A stretch of 13,473 bases of DNA from assembly GCA_934678955.1 (NCBI GenBank), contig CAKUSI010000074.1, positions 1 through 13,473 of the forward strand, read 5' to 3'. This DNA comes from an uncultured Austwickia sp. (GTDB lineage Bacteria; Actinomycetota; Actinomycetes; Actinomycetales; Dermatophilaceae). Of this stretch, positions 6,587 through 13,387 are shown in pieces. The position numbers and the translations under genes are program-made. The notes under the pieces were generated by a model that saw nothing but the letters and a program-made list of their open reading frames with translations, had not been told where the DNA came from and ran no database searches. Each line of letters starts with the position of its first letter. Position 1 is the stretch's first letter.

Positions 6587-7282
6587 ATGGACGCCGCCAT
6601 CGACGTACGTTCCCTGAGCAAATCCTTCGGCCCGGTGCGGGCGCTCGACGACCTCGACCTCACGCTCGCTCCCGGCCAGATCGTTGGCCTCCTCGGCGAG
6701 AACGGCTGCGGCAAGACCACTCTGCTCAAGGTGCTCGCCGGCGTGATGGCCGACCATGCCGGGGGGGTGCGCGTTGCCGGCCGGCCGCTGGGCCCGGAGT
6801 CCAAGGCCGTCGTCTCCTACCTGCCGGACGTCAGCTTCCTGCCCGACCGGGCGGACATCGAGCGCTGCCTGCGCATCTACCGGGACTTCTTCGCCGATTT
6901 CGACGAGGCCAAGGCGCGCGGCCTGCTCGACCTATTCGGGCTCGACACGTCTCTGCGCCTGGCGCACGCCTCGAAGGGCATGCGCGAGAAGGTGCAGATC
7001 GCCCTGGCGATGTCGCGGCGGGCTCGGGTGTTCCTCCTCGACGAGCCGATCTCGGGCGTCGACCCCGCAGCCCGGGAGGTGCTGCTCGAGGCGATCCTGC
7101 GCGACCTCGACCCCGACGCACTACTCCTCATCTCCAGCCATCTCGTTCATGACCTGGAACCCGTCCTCGACGCCGTGGTCATCATGCGGCACGGGCGGGT
7201 GCTCCTCACCGGCCAGGTCGACGACCTGCGGGGCGAGCACGGCATGAGCATCGACCAACTGTTCAGGGAGGTTCACCGATGA
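6587..7282 (+). CDS. ABC transporter ATP-binding protein (YtrB-like)
   Basis: The start at 6587 gives 231 residues; in-frame ATGs at 6572 and 6533 would add 5 or 18 residues and the longest would overlap gntR. The Walker A motif is GENGCGKTT (37-45). The signature is the variant SKGMREK (129-135) instead of LSGGQ, common in YtrB-like and other ABC-2-associated ATPases. Walker B is VFLLDEP (148-154) with catalytic Glu153, the D-loop is SGVD (156-159) and the switch His is H185. The Q-loop reads YLPD without a clear Gln. It powers transport by the permease encoded next, whose start overlaps its stop as ATGA. The substrate is unknown; export linked to envelope stress is inferred from the regulator class. 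Confidence 0.92.
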   Translation: MDAAIDVRSLSKSFGPVRALDDLDLTLAPGQIVGLLGENGCGKTTLLKVLAGVMADHAGGVRVAGRPLGPESKAVVSYLPDVSFLPDRADIERCLRIYRDFFADFDEAKARGLLDLFGLDTSLRLAHASKGMREKVQIALAMSRRARVFLLDEPISGVDPAAREVLLEAILRDLDPDALLLISSHLVHDLEPVLDAVVIMRHGRVLLTGQVDDLRGEHGMSIDQLFREVHR

Positions 7283-8100
7283 TCCGCACGCTGGCAATCC
7301 ACGAATTCCTTCGCACGCGCGGCATGCTCGGCGTCCTTGCCGGCGTCGCCACGGCGTTCGTCGCGGTGGGCACGCTCATGGTCGCGACGGGCCTGACCGG
7401 CGTCGAGGCGATGGGTTTCATCATCGCCTTCACGGGCCTGTTCGGACTGTTGCCCGTCGTCCTGTTGGCGCTCGCCATCGAGTACTGGCGTTCCGCCTAC
7501 GGCCGCGGCGGCTACCTCACGCAGACGCTCCCCGTGCGCGGCGCCACGATCTATGGAGTCCGGTTGCTGTATGGGCTCGTCGTCACCGTCGTCGGCCTGC
7601 TCTGGATGGTGCTGGCGGCGCTGCCGTTGGGGCTGATCACCGCGGGACGGGCCGCCCCGCGGGGCGTCGGCGCGCTCGAGCACATGCTGGACATCGTGCG
7701 CCACGTCATGTCGGTCATCACCCCGGGTATGGCGGTGGTGGCGCTGCTCTTCCTCGTGCTGTCCACGTGGGGCTACCTGGTGCAGTACTACTTCGCCGCC
7801 TCCATCGGAAGCGAGTCGCGGCTGGCCGCGCTCGGGCCCGGCGGCCCGGTCCTGGTGTGGTTCATCCTCTACCTGGTCATGCAGGCCGTGATGTTCGCGG
7901 CCATCGTGCTGATCCCGTTCGGGCTCGGCGGCACCGCCGGGGGGATCAGCATCGTCGGGATCGACATGCTCGGCGCGATGCGGGGCGGCACCGAGGTGGA
8001 CGCCATGCCGCTCGGGTTCCTGCCCGCGCTGATCCTGATCACGGTCGCGTTGATCTGGCGGACGGCCCGCTCCTGGGACCGCAACGTCACGCTCCGCTGA
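7279..8100 (+). CDS. ABC transporter permease, ABC-2-like
   Basis: The 273-residue integral membrane protein overlaps the ATPase gene by four bases (ATGA), indicating translational coupling. Hydrophobic segments at about 16-38, 45-68, 92-122, 149-172, 190-214 and 247-261 predict six membrane helices, with positive residues at the N-terminus (MIRTLAIHEFLRTRG), the 70-90 loop (EYWRSAYGRGGYLTQTLPVR) and the C-terminus. The phrase YLTQTLPVRGATIYGVRLL resembles the conserved cytoplasmic loop of exporter permeases in which a protein sets aside its transport helices (YLxxTLPVS). No soluble extracellular domain is visible. It should form a homodimeric exporter with the ATPase. The substrate cannot be determined. 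Confidence 0.88.
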   Translation: MIRTLAIHEFLRTRGMLGVLAGVATAFVAVGTLMVATGLTGVEAMGFIIAFTGLFGLLPVVLLALAIEYWRSAYGRGGYLTQTLPVRGATIYGVRLLYGLVVTVVGLLWMVLAALPLGLITAGRAAPRGVGALEHMLDIVRHVMSVITPGMAVVALLFLVLSTWGYLVQYYFAASIGSESRLAALGPGGPVLVWFILYLVMQAVMFAAIVLIPFGLGGTAGGISIVGIDMLGAMRGGTEVDAMPLGFLPALILITVALIWRTARSWDRNVTLR

Positions 8101-8127
8101 CCCCTTCGATCGACGATCCCGCGCCGC

Positions 8128-8167
8128 GGTCCGCCCGGCGAAGGCGAAGGCCTCCGCCGGGCGGACC
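8128..8167 (+). terminator. GC-rich hairpin terminator of the gntR-ABC operon
   Basis: GGTCCGCCCGGCG (8128-8140) and CGCCGGGCGGACC (8155-8167) form a perfect 13-bp stem around a 14-nt loop, 27 bases after the permease stop. No T-tract follows, but stem strength and position support termination. Confidence 0.75.
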
Positions 8168-8465
8168 CCGGCGTTGATGCGCCGCCCGCGAGCCGCGGTG
8201 AGACGCGAATGCGTCCACCCGACGCCTCCGGTCGGCCACCTGGGTGCCTTCGGATCGCCGAAATGTTCCGAGCAACCTACCGATCTCTCCTATGTCAACC
8301 TGATCATGACAAAGTGGCTGCTAGCGACGATCTCAATGTGTGGGATCCGTGATCGGGTAGGTCGCTCGGAACAATGTTTCGAAACCGCGGCCTGGACGGC
8401 CGGCCAGCCCCATCTGGCTGCCGGTCGCTGTCCAGATCAGCAGGCCTGGCCGGCGGTCGTGCGGG
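8168..8465. other. Non-coding stretch with an AT-richer core and long inverted repeat
   Basis: No credible gene lies between the permease terminator and the end of the copC-like gene. The middle, about 8255-8385, is visibly less GC-rich than its surroundings and holds an imperfect inverted repeat listed separately. Near the copC end, GCCAG (8403-8407) and CTGGC (8414-8418) form a short hairpin that might terminate that minus-strand gene, but it is weak. Confidence 0.6.
8261..8379. repeat. Separated long inverted repeat (possible miniature element)
   Basis: Left arm 8261-8285 and right arm 8351-8379 are complementary over TGTTCCGAGC, one mismatch (A or G), ACCTACC, one extra C on the right arm, then GATC: 21 paired bases of about 22. 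Beyond this both arms carry AAA. The arms face inward across 65 bases that encode nothing recognisable. Total length about 119 bp with a lower GC content fits a miniature inverted-repeat element or a decayed insertion sequence; a regulatory RNA hairpin is the alternative. No target-site duplication is obvious. Confidence 0.6.
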
Positions 8466-9167
8466 TCAGCGGTCGGGCAGGTCGCGCTTCGGGCGAGCAC
8501 GCATGGCCAGGCCGACGCCGACCAGGAGGAGTGCCGCGAGCCCCACCAGCGGGTACGACCAGATCGAAAAGCCCGGATCCTCCGACGTGCTCGACACATC
8601 CCCCTCCGCGGGGCGCGCGACCTCGCTCGCCCCCGGGCCGGGTGCGGTGGTGGCGGCAGGCGACCCTGGAGCGCCCGTCGCCGCAGTGAACGAGATCTCG
8701 CCCTCGATCGGGTGACCGTCCTTGCTGACGACGCGGTATCGGACGACGATCCGCCCGGCAGCCATCCCGCCCGGCATCTGTGCCGTCACGACGGGCCCGG
8801 ACGCCGCCGCGTCGATGGTGCGCGGCTCACCGTCGACACCGACCGCCACGGCCTGGACGAAGTTCGGGTTGATCTCCTCGTTGAATGTGAGGGTCACCGA
8901 CTCGGGGACCCGGTCGACGCTCGAGCCGTCGGCCGGGTGCGAGGAGACGAGTTGGGAGTGGGCTTGCGCCGCAGGGAGCAGCACGAGACCCGAGCCGCGA
9001 GGAGCCGCCTCGGGGGTGACGCCGGGAACGCCGCCCAGCCCTACGACCACGGCGAGCGCGGCCGCAGCGCCGACCCTGATCGCACTGGCCCTCGCCGGTC
9101 GACGCGACCCGACGCCCCCGAGTACCGGCGCGTGCCGCGCGAACTGACGAAGGACCGTGGGGGACAT
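8466..9167 (-). CDS. CopC domain copper-binding protein with C-terminal membrane anchor
   Basis: The 233-residue protein is exported: a hydrophobic segment (about 33-47) is followed by a probable signal peptidase site AQA|H, giving a mature N-terminus at His70. In CopC proteins this N-terminal His binds Cu(II) together with the Asp and His of an SKDGHPIEG motif, here D150 and H152. The domain (HSQLVSSHPADGSSV to EISFTAAT) spans about 70-163, a Pro/Ala/Gly/Ser-rich linker covers 164-200 and one membrane helix about 205-222 precedes a basic end. AGGAG (minus strand, 9173-9177) is five bases from the ATG. CopD/YcnJ or YcnI partners are not in the window. The 20-residue stretch between hydrophobic core and cleavage site is unusually long. 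Confidence 0.92.
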   Translation of the reverse strand: MSPTVLRQFARHAPVLGGVGSRRPARASAIRVGAAAALAVVVGLGGVPGVTPEAAPRGSGLVLLPAAQAHSQLVSSHPADGSSVDRVPESVTLTFNEEINPNFVQAVAVGVDGEPRTIDAAASGPVVTAQMPGGMAAGRIVVRYRVVSKDGHPIEGEISFTAATGAPGSPAATTAPGPGASEVARPAEGDVSSTSEDPGFSIWSYPLVGLAALLLVGVGLAMRARPKRDLPDR

Positions 9168-9351
9168 CTCTACTCCTGTGCAGGGGGAGGTGATCGCTCG
9201 GGTTCGCGCGAGTCTATCGAGGAGGTCAGGAAAGGCTCGTCAGGCAGGGTTGCCCGCCGATCCCGCCGGCGGGGGAGGGCATTCGGCGGCTGGGGACCGA
9301 GCGCCGACACCCGTGTCAAAGCCCGCGCCGACCGGCCGGCCCGAGCGCCAT

Positions 9352-10614
9352 TCAGCGGGCTGGCGCACTCTCCCCGGGCTGGCGCATCGTGAGTGCCCCG
9401 ATCACGCCGATCGCTGCGGCCGCGGCGGCCAGCAGGTATGAGGACGTGAACTCGCCCGTCCGTTCACCCAGGACCCCGGCAATCGCCGGGCCGAGCGCCT
9501 GCCCGACCCCGAAGAACAGCGTCATGGTGCCGAGCGCCTTCACTGCCTGGGCCGGCGGCATGTAGTCGCCCGCCGTCGCCCCCATGATCCCCGGCACGCT
9601 CCAGGCCGAGATGCCGAACAGCGCGACCGCGACGAACAGCATGGCGCCGGGCAGCTGCAGGCCGACGATCAGGTAGGCGACCGCGTGCATCGCGAACACC
9701 AGGGCGATCCCGCGCTTGCGGCCGAGCCGGTCGGACAGCATCCCGAAGAAGCCACAGCACAGCGATGCCATCCCGATGAAGAACCAGATCCAGCCGGCTG
9801 AGGACTCGGCCAGGCCGCGCTGGTCCACCAACGTCGTGACGATGAACGTGGCGAAGATGGCGTACGAGAAGCCATACATCGAATAGACGAGCCCGAGCAC
9901 GACCGTCGTCCGCCGCTGTTCGGCCGGCGAGACCGGCTCCGGCGCGGTGGCGTCGCGCACGGGGTGGCCGGCCGCCGAGGTCCCGATGGTCGCGGGGTCG
10001 TCGCGCAGTAGGAGCCCCGCGATGACCGCGATCACCGCGATGATCGCGGCCATGACCCGCCAGCTCAGGCGCCAGCCGTCCGCGCCGAGGTTGGCGTTGA
10101 CGGACGGGACGAGGACGCCGCTGATCATCAGCCCCAGGCCGATGCCGGCCACGACGAGGCCGCTGGCCCAGCCCCGCATGCTCTTGAGGAACCACCGGGA
10201 GACCGTACCGACCATCGCGACGTTGCCGAGCCCGCTGCCGATCCCGACCAGCGTGAACAGCAGCAGCACCGGCCAGAACCCCGCGGCCAGGCTGACCGCC
10301 GTCAGAGACACGCAAATGAGCACCAGCGCGCCGGTGATCGTCGCGCGCGGCCCCGCCCGGGTGGTGAGCGATCCCGCGATCGAGACGCCCGCCAGGTAGC
10401 CGACGAAGTTGGAGGTGCCGATCCACCCCATGTCCCCGTAGGAGAACCCGAGCGTGTCCCGCATCGACGGCAGCACCATGCCGAACGCGAACCGGGCCAT
10501 CCCCAGCACGCACATCGAGACGACGACGCCGACCGCGACGATGACCCACCCGTAGTGGAACGGCAGCCGCGTCTCGAACCGATGCGCGCTCTCCGGCGCG
10601 GAAGCCGATGCCAT
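9352..10614 (-). CDS. Major facilitator superfamily transporter, YbfB/YjiJ-like
   Basis: The 420-residue protein has the length and hydrophobic pattern of a 12-helix MFS carrier. The first helix region HYGWVIVAVGV...MCVLGMARFAFGMVLPSM matches the YbfB/YjiJ group (RFAY/RFAF...LPxM). The cytoplasmic loop after helix 2 (about 81-90, SLTTRAGPR) is degenerate, whereas the equivalent loop in the second half is canonical (GMLSDRLGRKRG, 291-302). A hydrophilic centre at about 204-236 separates the two six-helix halves. The Shine-Dalgarno sequence before the ATG is weak. A perfect palindrome at 10628-10648 lies 14 bases upstream of the start and could be its operator. The substrate is unknown; similar proteins are annotated as sugar or drug carriers without proof. 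Confidence 0.9.
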   Translation of the reverse strand: MASASAPESAHRFETRLPFHYGWVIVAVGVVVSMCVLGMARFAFGMVLPSMRDTLGFSYGDMGWIGTSNFVGYLAGVSIAGSLTTRAGPRATITGALVLICVSLTAVSLAAGFWPVLLLFTLVGIGSGLGNVAMVGTVSRWFLKSMRGWASGLVVAGIGLGLMISGVLVPSVNANLGADGWRLSWRVMAAIIAVIAVIAGLLLRDDPATIGTSAAGHPVRDATAPEPVSPAEQRRTTVVLGLVYSMYGFSYAIFATFIVTTLVDQRGLAESSAGWIWFFIGMASLCCGFFGMLSDRLGRKRGIALVFAMHAVAYLIVGLQLPGAMLFVAVALFGISAWSVPGIMGATAGDYMPPAQAVKALGTMTLFFGVGQALGPAIAGVLGERTGEFTSSYLLAAAAAAIGVIGALTMRQPGESAPAR

Positions 10615-10627
10615 GGACCGTGCCTAC

Positions 10628-10648
10628 CACACGCGCCGACCGCGTGTG
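10628..10648. promoter_or_regulatory. Perfect palindrome upstream of the MFS gene
   Basis: CACACGCG (10628-10635), spacer CCGAC, CGCGTGTG (10641-10648): 8-bp perfect arms, 14 bases upstream of the MFS start. It is shaped like an operator for a dimeric repressor, or it folds as a leader hairpin near the ribosome binding site. No clear promoter boxes were found beside it. Confidence 0.45.
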
Positions 10649-10668
10649 AGATGGATAACACTCGGGCG

Positions 10669-10788
10669 TCAGGGGCGGGCGCGTCCCCCGCCGAGCTGCG
10701 CGACCTGTTCATCGGTCAGGAGGATCGCGGTCGCCGCCCCGAAGGGTTCGAGCCGCAGAGTGAGGGTGACATCCTGCCCGTGCGCCAT
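10669..10788 (-). pseudogene. Truncated remnant of a DUF1905-like gene
   Basis: Reading the minus strand from ATG at 10788 gives 39 residues ending in a stop at 10669. The sequence (TLTLRLEPFGAATAILLTDE, then QVAQLGGG) resembles the start of DUF1905 proteins, where a phrase of the type LEPxGxAAAVVLTDEQVAxLG is followed by a VTVNGY segment and about 100 more residues. Here the similarity stops after LGGG and neither of the other two frames continues it, so the gene appears cut by deletion rather than frameshifted. It lies in the 265-bp space between the MFS and serine hydrolase genes. The match is from memory of the family, so confidence is moderate. Confidence 0.4.
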
Positions 10789-10869
10789 GCTCGTCACTCT
10801 GCCAGCAGGTCTCACAGGGATATGGCCTGCGAGCCCGAGACCTTCGAGTCCCCACGTCTGCGACACCCG

Positions 10870-10874
10870 AGGAG
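10870..10874 (+). promoter_or_regulatory. Ribosome binding site deciding the serine hydrolase start
   Basis: AGGAG within GAGGAGAG lies five bases before the ATG at 10880. The same frame is open 89 codons further upstream, but that stretch has no protein-like composition and no binding site. Confidence 0.75.
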
Positions 10875-10879
10875 AGTGC

Positions 10880-11968
10880 ATGATCCCCGAGCGTGCCCTG
10901 GCCACACTGCGATCTCGCCTCGAGCGGTATGCGCGTCGCGTGGCGAAGGGGTGGCGACCGAAGCCGGCCCCGCAGGTGCTGGTCGAGGCGCCCGGCCTGC
11001 GGTTCGAATTCGGCGAGGTCGGGCGCCGATTCCACTGCGCGAGCATCGACAAGGTCATGACGGCGGCGGCCGTCGCGATGCAGGTCGAACGCGGCACGCT
11101 GCGCTTCGACGCACCGCTCGGGACGGTGCTCCCGGCGGACGATCTGACCGGACTGCCGGCCGCTGACGGCGTCGACGTGGCGCGCGACGTCACCATCGAC
11201 CACCTCCTGTCCCACACCAGCGGCCTCCCCGACTACTTCGACCCGCCCCGGGGCCAGCAGGTGGAGGCCTCGATGACCCGCGTCGTGCGGGCTCCCGACC
11301 GCGCGTGGACCCGCGCCGAGATCTTCGACCAGGTGCGCACGATGCGGCCTGTCGGCCGCCCGGGGGAGCGATTCGCGTACTCCGACACCGCGTACCTCCT
11401 GCTCGGCCGCGTCCTGGAGGAGGCGAGCGGGACGCCGTATGCGCAGTTGCTCGCGCAGGAGGTCTTCGCTCCCGCCGGTATGGAGGCGAGCAGCGTGCCC
11501 TTTGACGACGGCTTCTCGGTCGCCCGCTTGGGCGAGTTGGACCTTGCGCCGATGTGGCTGGGCCGCCACGAGGTCAGCCGCCGCGCCTGCCTGAGCCTCG
11601 GCTGGGGCGGCGTGGTGACCACGGCCGACGACCTGGTCCGCTTCCAGCGGGCGCTGCACGGCGGCGCGCTGATCCGACCGGAGACGTGGGCCCACCTGGC
11701 ACGTCGCCGCCATCGGATGCGAGCGGGCATCCACTACGGCGCGGGGGCGGTGACGCTCCGATTCGGCGAGCTGATGCCGCTGGTGCTCAGAGGCCTGCCC
11801 GAGCCGGTCGGCGGACTCGGCATCTCCGCGGCGCACATGTTCTACTACCCGCGACACCGCGCCCACGTGGTGCTCAACTTCCACGCGACCGGGGCGATGC
11901 GCTCGAGCTTCCAGGCGCACGTGCAGGTCGCGCAGCTGCTGGCCCGCGGAGCGAGCCCCCACCGTTAG
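10880..11968 (+). CDS. Serine hydrolase, class C beta-lactamase / penicillin-binding-protein fold
   Basis: The protein has 362 residues from ATG 10880. The nucleophile motif is S55-I-D-K58 (HCASIDKVMTAA), with the general-base motif Y167-S-D169 (FAYSDTAYLLLGRVLEEASG) and the typical HLLSHTSGLPDYF at 108-120. The third motif (HxG or KTG) is not obvious; GGLGISAAHMFYYP (311-324) occupies its expected place. There is no signal peptide: the N-terminus is basic and hydrophilic, so the enzyme is probably cytoplasmic, arguing for an esterase or peptide/amide hydrolase rather than a secreted beta-lactamase. It is divergent from the MFS gene, with which it shares a 265-bp region, and converges on the VOC gene. 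The substrate is unknown. Confidence 0.9.
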   Translation: MIPERALATLRSRLERYARRVAKGWRPKPAPQVLVEAPGLRFEFGEVGRRFHCASIDKVMTAAAVAMQVERGTLRFDAPLGTVLPADDLTGLPAADGVDVARDVTIDHLLSHTSGLPDYFDPPRGQQVEASMTRVVRAPDRAWTRAEIFDQVRTMRPVGRPGERFAYSDTAYLLLGRVLEEASGTPYAQLLAQEVFAPAGMEASSVPFDDGFSVARLGELDLAPMWLGRHEVSRRACLSLGWGGVVTTADDLVRFQRALHGGALIRPETWAHLARRRHRMRAGIHYGAGAVTLRFGELMPLVLRGLPEPVGGLGISAAHMFYYPRHRAHVVLNFHATGAMRSSFQAHVQVAQLLARGASPHR

Positions 11969-11994
11969 GCACGCTCGCCGGCAGCGGTACCTCT

Positions 11995-12011
11995 CGGCGC
12001 TGATCGCGCCG
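11995..12011. terminator. Possible terminator hairpin between convergent genes
   Basis: CGGCGC (11995-12000), loop TGATC, GCGCCG (12006-12011): perfect 6-bp stem, 26 bases past the serine hydrolase stop and 72 bases beyond the convergent VOC gene's end. Short and without a T-tract, so only moderately convincing. Confidence 0.4.
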
Positions 12012-12083
12012 CCGTCGGGCCTGGGATCGCCGCCGGGCATGAGTCACTGAGGGGGGAGATCGCCGGTGGTCGAGCGGCTGTCC

Positions 12084-12533
12084 TCAACGCTCCTGGTCGG
12101 ACGGGGAGGCGGTCGCGTTGAGCATCCAGCGGTGACCGAACGGGTCGCGCAGGACGGCCATCCGCCCGTGCTCCGTCGTCTCGGGGCTCCGGTCGAACAC
12201 CGCCCCTGCCGCTTCCGCGGCGGCCGCGACGGCGTCCACGTCGGTGACGCTGAGGTGGAGCGTGACAGCCGCGCCGCGGCCGGGCGCCGGAGGCTCCACG
12301 TTGACCTCAGGGAATGGGTCGCTGAGCATCACCACGGCGCCCTCGCCGAACGTGATCTCGGCGTGGCCGACCTTCCCGTCCGGCAAGATGATCGGCTCGT
12401 ACGTGAGGCGTGCGCCGAGCGCTGTGACGTACCAGTCGATGGCGCGCTGGCCGTCGGACACGCAGATGTATGGCGTGATGACGACGCGGTGCTCCTCGTG
12501 CTGGAGGTCCGGGTGGGTGTCATGGCTGGTCAT
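12084..12533 (-). CDS. VOC family protein, PhnB-like glyoxalase fold
   Basis: The ATG at 12533 gives 149 residues; earlier in-frame starts read into repeat sequence inside the upstream gene. GAAGGA (minus strand, 12540-12545) is six bases upstream. Two beta-alpha-beta-beta-beta modules are visible: ITPYICVSDGQRAIDWYVTA (19-38), then LPDGKVGHAEITFGEGAVVML (50-70), and TLHLSVTDVDAVAAAAEAAG (91-110) ending in LRDPFGHRWML (128-138). This pattern, especially PDGKVGHAEI and DPFGHRW, is typical of PhnB-like VOC proteins, which include metal-dependent isomerases, dioxygenases and drug-binding resistance proteins. It is the second gene of an operon, overlapping the MerR-VOC gene by ATGA, so translation is coupled. 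The substrate is unknown; it is presumably controlled by its neighbour. Confidence 0.92.
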   Translation of the reverse strand: MTSHDTHPDLQHEEHRVVITPYICVSDGQRAIDWYVTALGARLTYEPIILPDGKVGHAEITFGEGAVVMLSDPFPEVNVEPPAPGRGAAVTLHLSVTDVDAVAAAAEAAGAVFDRSPETTEHGRMAVLRDPFGHRWMLNATASPSDQER

Positions 12534-13387
12534 GGCTGTTCCTTCGGGTGGTCGTGCGGGTCGTGTTCCTGAGACTGCGTGGGTTCCTGAGGCTGCATGT
12601 GTTCCTGAGGCTGCATGAAGGACCACAGGCCGCCCTCGCAGTCGAGGGCGCTGTATTCGCGGTAGCCGTAGGGCTGGTCGACGGGCCCGCTGACGATGGC
12701 CGCCCCCAGGGCCCGGGCGCGAGCGGCGTGCCGATCCACGTCGTCGACCAGAACGGCCATGCAGTGCGTGGTGGCCCCCAGGTCACGAGGCGACGCGAGG
12801 TGGTGCTCGGGCGCGACGCGGTGCAGCCAGATCACGCCATCGCCCACATGCACCTCGCCGTGCACCACCCGGCCGTCGTCGTCAAACTTGACGCCACCCG
12901 GCGAGAAGCCGAACACGTTGACCAGAAAGTCGTGGGCAGCGGGGATGTCGTCGTAGACCAGGAGCGTGATCCGTTGGACGGCGCCCGCGTCGGCGTCGCC
13001 GATGCCGTCGAGCAGGTCGCGAAGTTCGAGATCGTCCAGGGGCCCCTCGGCGAGCGTGCGACGCGCGGCCAGCACCCGGTCCCGCTCACGACCAAGGCTC
13101 GCCAGGCGTTCGTCCAGATCCGACAGGTGCGCGTCGATCGTGTCGGACAGGTCGGTGTCCGGCTGGTCGAGCAGGGCCGGGATCGCCGCCACGGGACGTC
13201 CCAGGCGTCGCAACACGCAGACCCGATAGAGACGACGCACGTCGTCGGTGGAGTAGACGCGATGGCCGCTCGGCAAGCGCCCGGACGGCGTCACGAGCCC
13301 CTCGTCCTCGTAATAGCGCAGAGTACGGACGCTGAGCCCCGTCGCCCGCGCGACCACCTCCCCGATGCGCCACTGCCTCGCGTTCAT
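12530..13387 (-). CDS. MerR family regulator fused to a VOC domain
   Basis: The 285-residue protein has three parts. Residues 6-72 are a MerR winged helix DNA-binding domain (RIGEVVARATGLSVRTLRYY, then EDEGLV and GHRVYSTDDVRRL). Residues about 80-113 form the charged dimerisation helix (HLSDLDERLASLGRERDRVL). Residues about 138-257 are a VOC fold (RITLLVYDDIPAAHDFLVNV to LDCEGGLWSF). Residues 258-285 are a Gln/Glu/His/Pro-rich tail made by three 18-bp DNA repeats and ending HDPHDHPKEQP. The VOC part probably binds the inducer. It overlaps the next VOC gene by four bases, suggesting sensor and target share a ligand type. No Shine-Dalgarno sequence precedes the ATG; TAGCGT seven bases upstream could be the -10 box of a leaderless transcript. 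Confidence 0.93.
   Translation of the reverse strand: MNARQWRIGEVVARATGLSVRTLRYYEDEGLVTPSGRLPSGHRVYSTDDVRRLYRVCVLRRLGRPVAAIPALLDQPDTDLSDTIDAHLSDLDERLASLGRERDRVLAARRTLAEGPLDDLELRDLLDGIGDADAGAVQRITLLVYDDIPAAHDFLVNVFGFSPGGVKFDDDGRVVHGEVHVGDGVIWLHRVAPEHHLASPRDLGATTHCMAVLVDDVDRHAARARALGAAIVSGPVDQPYGYREYSALDCEGGLWSFMQPQEHMQPQEPTQSQEHDPHDHPKEQP
12565..12618. repeat. Three tandem 18-bp repeats inside the MerR-VOC gene
   Basis: Copies at 12565-12582, 12583-12600 and 12601-12618 all begin GTTCCTGA; the second and third differ at one base, the first at a few more. The period is a multiple of three, and on the minus strand each copy encodes six residues: MQPQEH, MQPQEP, TQSQEH. The array produces the C-terminal tail after the VOC domain. 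Confidence 0.9.

Noticed and set aside
9262..9273. CCCGCCGGCGGG palindrome downstream of the MFS gene
   Set aside because: The self-complementary 12-mer leaves little room for a loop and is common by chance at this GC content, so it is not called a terminator.
9464..10630. A 388-codon open frame on the same strand as the MFS gene, shifted in frame
   Set aside because: The MFS frame has clear membrane helices and conserved loops; this one is Arg/Gly/Asp-rich with no membrane segments.
10613..10879. Upstream extension of the serine hydrolase by 89 residues
   Set aside because: It would start opposite the MFS start codon, has a non-protein-like composition and no binding site, and AGGAG at 10870-10874 marks the downstream ATG.
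10709..12040. A 443-codon open frame on the minus strand
   Set aside because: It is antisense to the serine hydrolase, which has catalytic motifs and a good ribosome binding site; the minus-strand translation is compositional noise.
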